Source of the DNA: Verrucomicrobiales bacterium
GTDB lineage: Bacteria > Verrucomicrobiota > Verrucomicrobiia > Verrucomicrobiales > DEV007
DNA length: 64,000 bases
Assembly (NCBI GenBank): GCA_002726915.1
Contig: PBSY01000074.1
Coordinates: 1 to 64,000 of the forward strand
Direction: 5' to 3'
Each line of letters begins with the position of its first letter. The first letter of the stretch is position 1. This document shows positions 61,616-64,000 of this stretch, in pieces. The notes beneath the pieces are model-generated. The model searched no databases, was not told the DNA's origin, and saw nothing but the letters and a program-made list of their open reading frames with translations. Position numbers and translations under genes: made by a program.

Positions 61616-62752
61616 TTATTGCAGGCGATTCTCATACCAAGCCACATTAGCCGACGCTCTACCCGCATTCAGCAAATCGAGGTCGCCGTCACCATCCATA
61701 TCAACGGCACGCAGGTCATACGACTCCTGAGCTTCATCGATAACATGAACGACAAAGCGACCCTCCCCGTCGTTCTCATACCAAGAAACCCGCCGGCTCT
61801 CGAATCCACAAGTGGCCCCGTCGAGATCACCATCTCCATCCAAATCAGCAAGGACTAGGCTATGGGGACTTTTAATCGTTCGATCAATTTCATGTAACTT
61901 CCAGTTAGGTCCTTCAAACCAGATCACACCCTGGCTGTGCCCCCGTGAAGCCAGAAAGTCTATCGTGCCGTCGCCGTTCAAATCACCTGGTAGAATATTA
62001 GTGGCAGCCAGTTGATTCTTTGCAATTACAACTTTATCCCACGCTTTCTTCACCCCCGACGGCCCCGGATTTTTCCAATAGGCAAACCAGTTCCCATCCT
62101 CGAAAGGTGCCCCTTTGGCCCCTATTGCAATTTCGCCCCAACCATCTCCGTCCAAGTCACCAAAGCCGAAATAGTGACTACCCCCGCGGGCCGTTCCATC
62201 AGCAAAAACATGGCGTTCCCAATGGTCTGCCATCCTTGGATTTTTAGGTATCTTGAACCAAGCTACCGAATCAGCCAAAGGACCCTCGGGCAGGAAATTA
62301 TTAATGATCAAATCAGATTCCCCGTCATTATCGATATCGGCCTTGAGCAAACAATGAATCCCCTGAATGTCGTGATCTATGATTCTCGCGGCCCATGCTC
62401 CTGAGCCATCACCCGGGTTTTCCAACCAGAACGGACTCTCTTTAGCCTGAGCGCCGGCCCAGTCCATATCACCATCGCCATCGACATCGATTACCTCGCT
62501 GTGAATCAGGTTTCCTTTGGGATTTGGGAACCGATGCAGCACGAACTCTTCCCACTCCGGGGCCAGAAACAAGCTCACTGTTCCGGGATATCCTGAAATC
62601 ACATCCATGTCGCCGTCTCCATCAAAATCAGCCGCCACAGCAGTGCTTGTTCGGCCACTCTCCGTGATCAGGTGCTTCTTCCAAACCCGTGCTTCTGCTG
62701 CATGGCCAGTGAACGCCAGCAAAGCGATTATAAATCCGAGCGTATTTTTCAT
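61616..62752 (-). CDS. Secreted FG-GAP/VCBS repeat protein
   Basis: Exported protein of 378 residues with a signal peptide (MKNTLGFIIALLAFTGHA). The body is a series of calcium-binding-loop repeats of the DxDGDGDxD type, spaced about 45-60 residues apart: AADFDGDGDMDV, VDVDGDGDMDWAG, GDLDGDGWGEIA, GDLNGDGTIDF, ADLDGDGDLDGA and VDMDGDGDLDLLN. This predicts a beta-propeller, common in extracellular binding or adhesion proteins. No enzymatic domain is seen. Confidence 0.88.
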   Translation of the reverse strand: MKNTLGFIIALLAFTGHAAEARVWKKHLITESGRTSTAVAADFDGDGDMDVISGYPGTVSLFLAPEWEEFVLHRFPNPKGNLIHSEVIDVDGDGDMDWAGAQAKESPFWLENPGDGSGAWAARIIDHDIQGIHCLLKADIDNDGESDLIINNFLPEGPLADSVAWFKIPKNPRMADHWERHVFADGTARGGSHYFGFGDLDGDGWGEIAIGAKGAPFEDGNWFAYWKNPGPSGVKKAWDKVVIAKNQLAATNILPGDLNGDGTIDFLASRGHSQGVIWFEGPNWKLHEIDRTIKSPHSLVLADLDGDGDLDGATCGFESRRVSWYENDGEGRFVVHVIDEAQESYDLRAVDMDGDGDLDLLNAGRASANVAWYENRLQ

Positions 62753-62853
62753 TGTAAACCTTGGGAAAATTCTTCTTCCTTTTGCATCAAACCATACGGA
62801 ATCTGCAGTGTCACTCCCGAAGCAGTTGCCGCTTCGCCGGTTGCGCCAATCTC

Positions 62854-63729
62854 ATGAAACTCCAAACTATTCTCACCCTCATCGTTGGTCTGACTGCCAC
62901 TTCGGTCAACAGTGCTGAAAAAGCCTCCATCTGGAAACTATCCGACGAAGACTCAACGGTCTATCTCGCTGGCTCCGTTCATCTACTGCGGGAGAAAGAC
63001 CTGCCATTCCCAGATATTTACAATGCGGTCTATGCAGACTCCGAAGAGTTGGTCTTTGAGATCGACATGAAGGAAATGAACGCGCCCGGCACTGCCAAGA
63101 AGATGCGCGAACTCGGCACACTTTCCGCTGGCGAAAGCCTTAGAGACCATCTCAGAGAGGACACGTTGAAGGCCCTCAAAAAATACCTGCGAAAGAATGA
63201 TCTACCCGGTGGTATGTTTAACAGATTTACTCCGGGTATGGTTTATCTCACCCTCGGGTCGATGGAGGCAATCCGCCTTGGTGCTCGGCCGGATCTCGGA
63301 ATGGAGATGCAATTTCACAATAAGGCGGAAAAGGATAGCAAACCAGCCGGCGGATTGGAAACGATAGAATACCAGATGTCTCGATTCAATGAACTCGATA
63401 CCGATACGCTTGACGAACTGATCAAAGAGACTGTCGAAGGCTCCAACGAAACCGAAGAGACGCTTGACGCGATTATTGATGCCTGGCGAACGGGCGATGC
63501 AGAAGGCCTTGAGAAACTCGTTTACGAGGAGATGGCCGAAACACCAGACGTCCTCGAAATCCTTCTCGTCGACCGGAACAAAAACTGGATTCCCGAAATT
63601 GAAAAAAAACTAGCTGGCGACAGTAACGTCATGTTCATAGTCGGGGCCGCACATCTTGTCGGAAAGTGCAGTGTGATCCAGTTGCTCGAACAAAAAGGGC
63701 TCAACCTTACTCAACTTGGTGGTGAATAA
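62854..63729 (+). CDS. TraB/GumN family protein
   Basis: Secreted or periplasmic protein of 291 residues with a signal peptide (MKLQTILTLIVGLTATSVNSA). Family features are STVYLAGSVHLLRE (GxxH near residue 45), the Glu in ELVFEID, the NKAEKDSKPAGGLET helix region, and NVMFIVGAAHLVGK near the C-terminus, with the second His. TIKI-type relatives are metal-dependent proteases. It is the second TraB-like gene of this window. The start at 62854 is the one adjacent to the signal peptide. Confidence 0.87.
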   Translation: MKLQTILTLIVGLTATSVNSAEKASIWKLSDEDSTVYLAGSVHLLREKDLPFPDIYNAVYADSEELVFEIDMKEMNAPGTAKKMRELGTLSAGESLRDHLREDTLKALKKYLRKNDLPGGMFNRFTPGMVYLTLGSMEAIRLGARPDLGMEMQFHNKAEKDSKPAGGLETIEYQMSRFNELDTDTLDELIKETVEGSNETEETLDAIIDAWRTGDAEGLEKLVYEEMAETPDVLEILLVDRNKNWIPEIEKKLAGDSNVMFIVGAAHLVGKCSVIQLLEQKGLNLTQLGGE

Positions 63730-63752
63730 TTTATCCCGATCCCACTCTTCCT

Positions 63753-64000
63753 ATGAGTTCTGAAAACCAACTTATCGTCTATATCAAACCCGGCTGCCCT
63801 TGGTGTGTTGATGCTGTTGCTTACCTGAGAAAGGAAGGCTTCCCGTTCGAGGAGGTCGATGTGATCTCTGATCCTGAGCAATATCGCTACATGCAAAAAA
63901 TCTCAGGTCAAACCTGCGCTCCGACACTCACCTGCGGAGATTTGCTACTGGCGGACTTCGACGTCGATGAAATGATCGAGTTCTTCGACGAGCACAATAT
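63753..64000 (+). CDS. Glutaredoxin-family protein (3' truncated by window edge)
   Basis: Thiol-disulfide oxidoreductase, at least 82 residues. KPGCPWCVDAVAYL carries the CPWC redox site. A TCAPTL-type Pro loop, where most glutaredoxins have TVPxI, lies about 45 residues later, followed by LLLADFDVDEM. The frame runs through the window end. It starts 23 bases after the TraB/GumN gene on the same strand and may be cotranscribed with it. Confidence 0.8.
   Translation, partial: MSSENQLIVYIKPGCPWCVDAVAYLRKEGFPFEEVDVISDPEQYRYMQKISGQTCAPTLTCGDLLLADFDVDEMIEFFDEHN

Noticed and set aside
61452-61730. Frame after pabA/trpG with a YHIVITT-like stretch
   Set aside because: A resemblance to the start of IS200-type or REP-associated transposases was considered. 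The stretch is too short, the His-X-His catalytic pattern is missing, and the end overlaps the FG-GAP gene.
1-64000. CRISPR arrays, insertion sequences, prophage and rRNA
   Set aside because: No regularly spaced repeats, transposase, integrase or rRNA sequence was recognised. The only clear tRNA is Ser(CGA).

Overview
This is a chromosomal stretch from a Gram-negative bacterium with about 50-55% G+C. The most likely source is the PVC superphylum, and within it Verrucomicrobiota. The clues are inferred from protein content, not from a search. They are a class Ic-type (chlamydia-like) ribonucleotide reductase with several ATP-cone regions, an H-X9-DG prepilin protein, a serine-hydrolase/NamZ fusion, heptose and lipid A export genes that imply an LPS outer membrane, a DUF1015 protein and a DUF3500 protein. 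The gene set is mostly housekeeping. No rRNA, CRISPR array, prophage or insertion sequence was seen. One tRNA, Ser(CGA), lies at 57378-57467.

Layout. 1-7.2 kb: the end of a glycogen debranching enzyme meets a minus-strand block of ABC exporter, prepilin plus coiled-coil partner, MurJ flippase and an LRR lipoprotein. 7.5-16 kb: HAD phosphatase/mutase, DUF1015, BFN nuclease-like protein, gamma-carbonic anhydrase, HU, YkgJ, RNase G, a secreted BamE-like protein and superoxide dismutase. 16-21 kb: nrdB-nrdA behind a pair of NrdR-type boxes and a candidate promoter. 21-25 kb: heme operon hemE-orf98-hemY-hemH, with ATGA overlaps around a small unknown gene. 25-29 kb: a degenerate HNH-like protein, then carB. 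29.7-37 kb: dynamin-like GTPase, then the LPS block (gmhA, hldE1, NusG/RfaH paralogue) divergent from an MsbA-type exporter, then a membrane protein with a TraB-like domain. 37-41.7 kb: PfkB kinase, alpha/beta hydrolase, Dabb protein, metX, pth, rpsF. 42-50 kb: a large SNF2 helicase, a cNMP-binding protein behind a near-consensus sigma70 promoter, amtB behind a sigma54-type promoter, a TPR protein and a PpiD-like chaperone. 50-58 kb: ilvA, DUF3500, dld, TetR plus ABC1 kinase, a small membrane protein, tRNA-Ser and queH. 58-64 kb: serine hydrolase-NamZ fusion, pabA/trpG, an FG-GAP protein, a TraB/GumN protein and the start of a glutaredoxin.

The points most worth a second look are the R2 subunit with Leu at the radical-tyrosine position, its NrdR-type box pair, the 98-residue gene inside the heme operon, the NusG paralogue beside heptose genes, the sigma54 promoter of amtB, and a possible leaderless transcript for the cNMP-binding protein.
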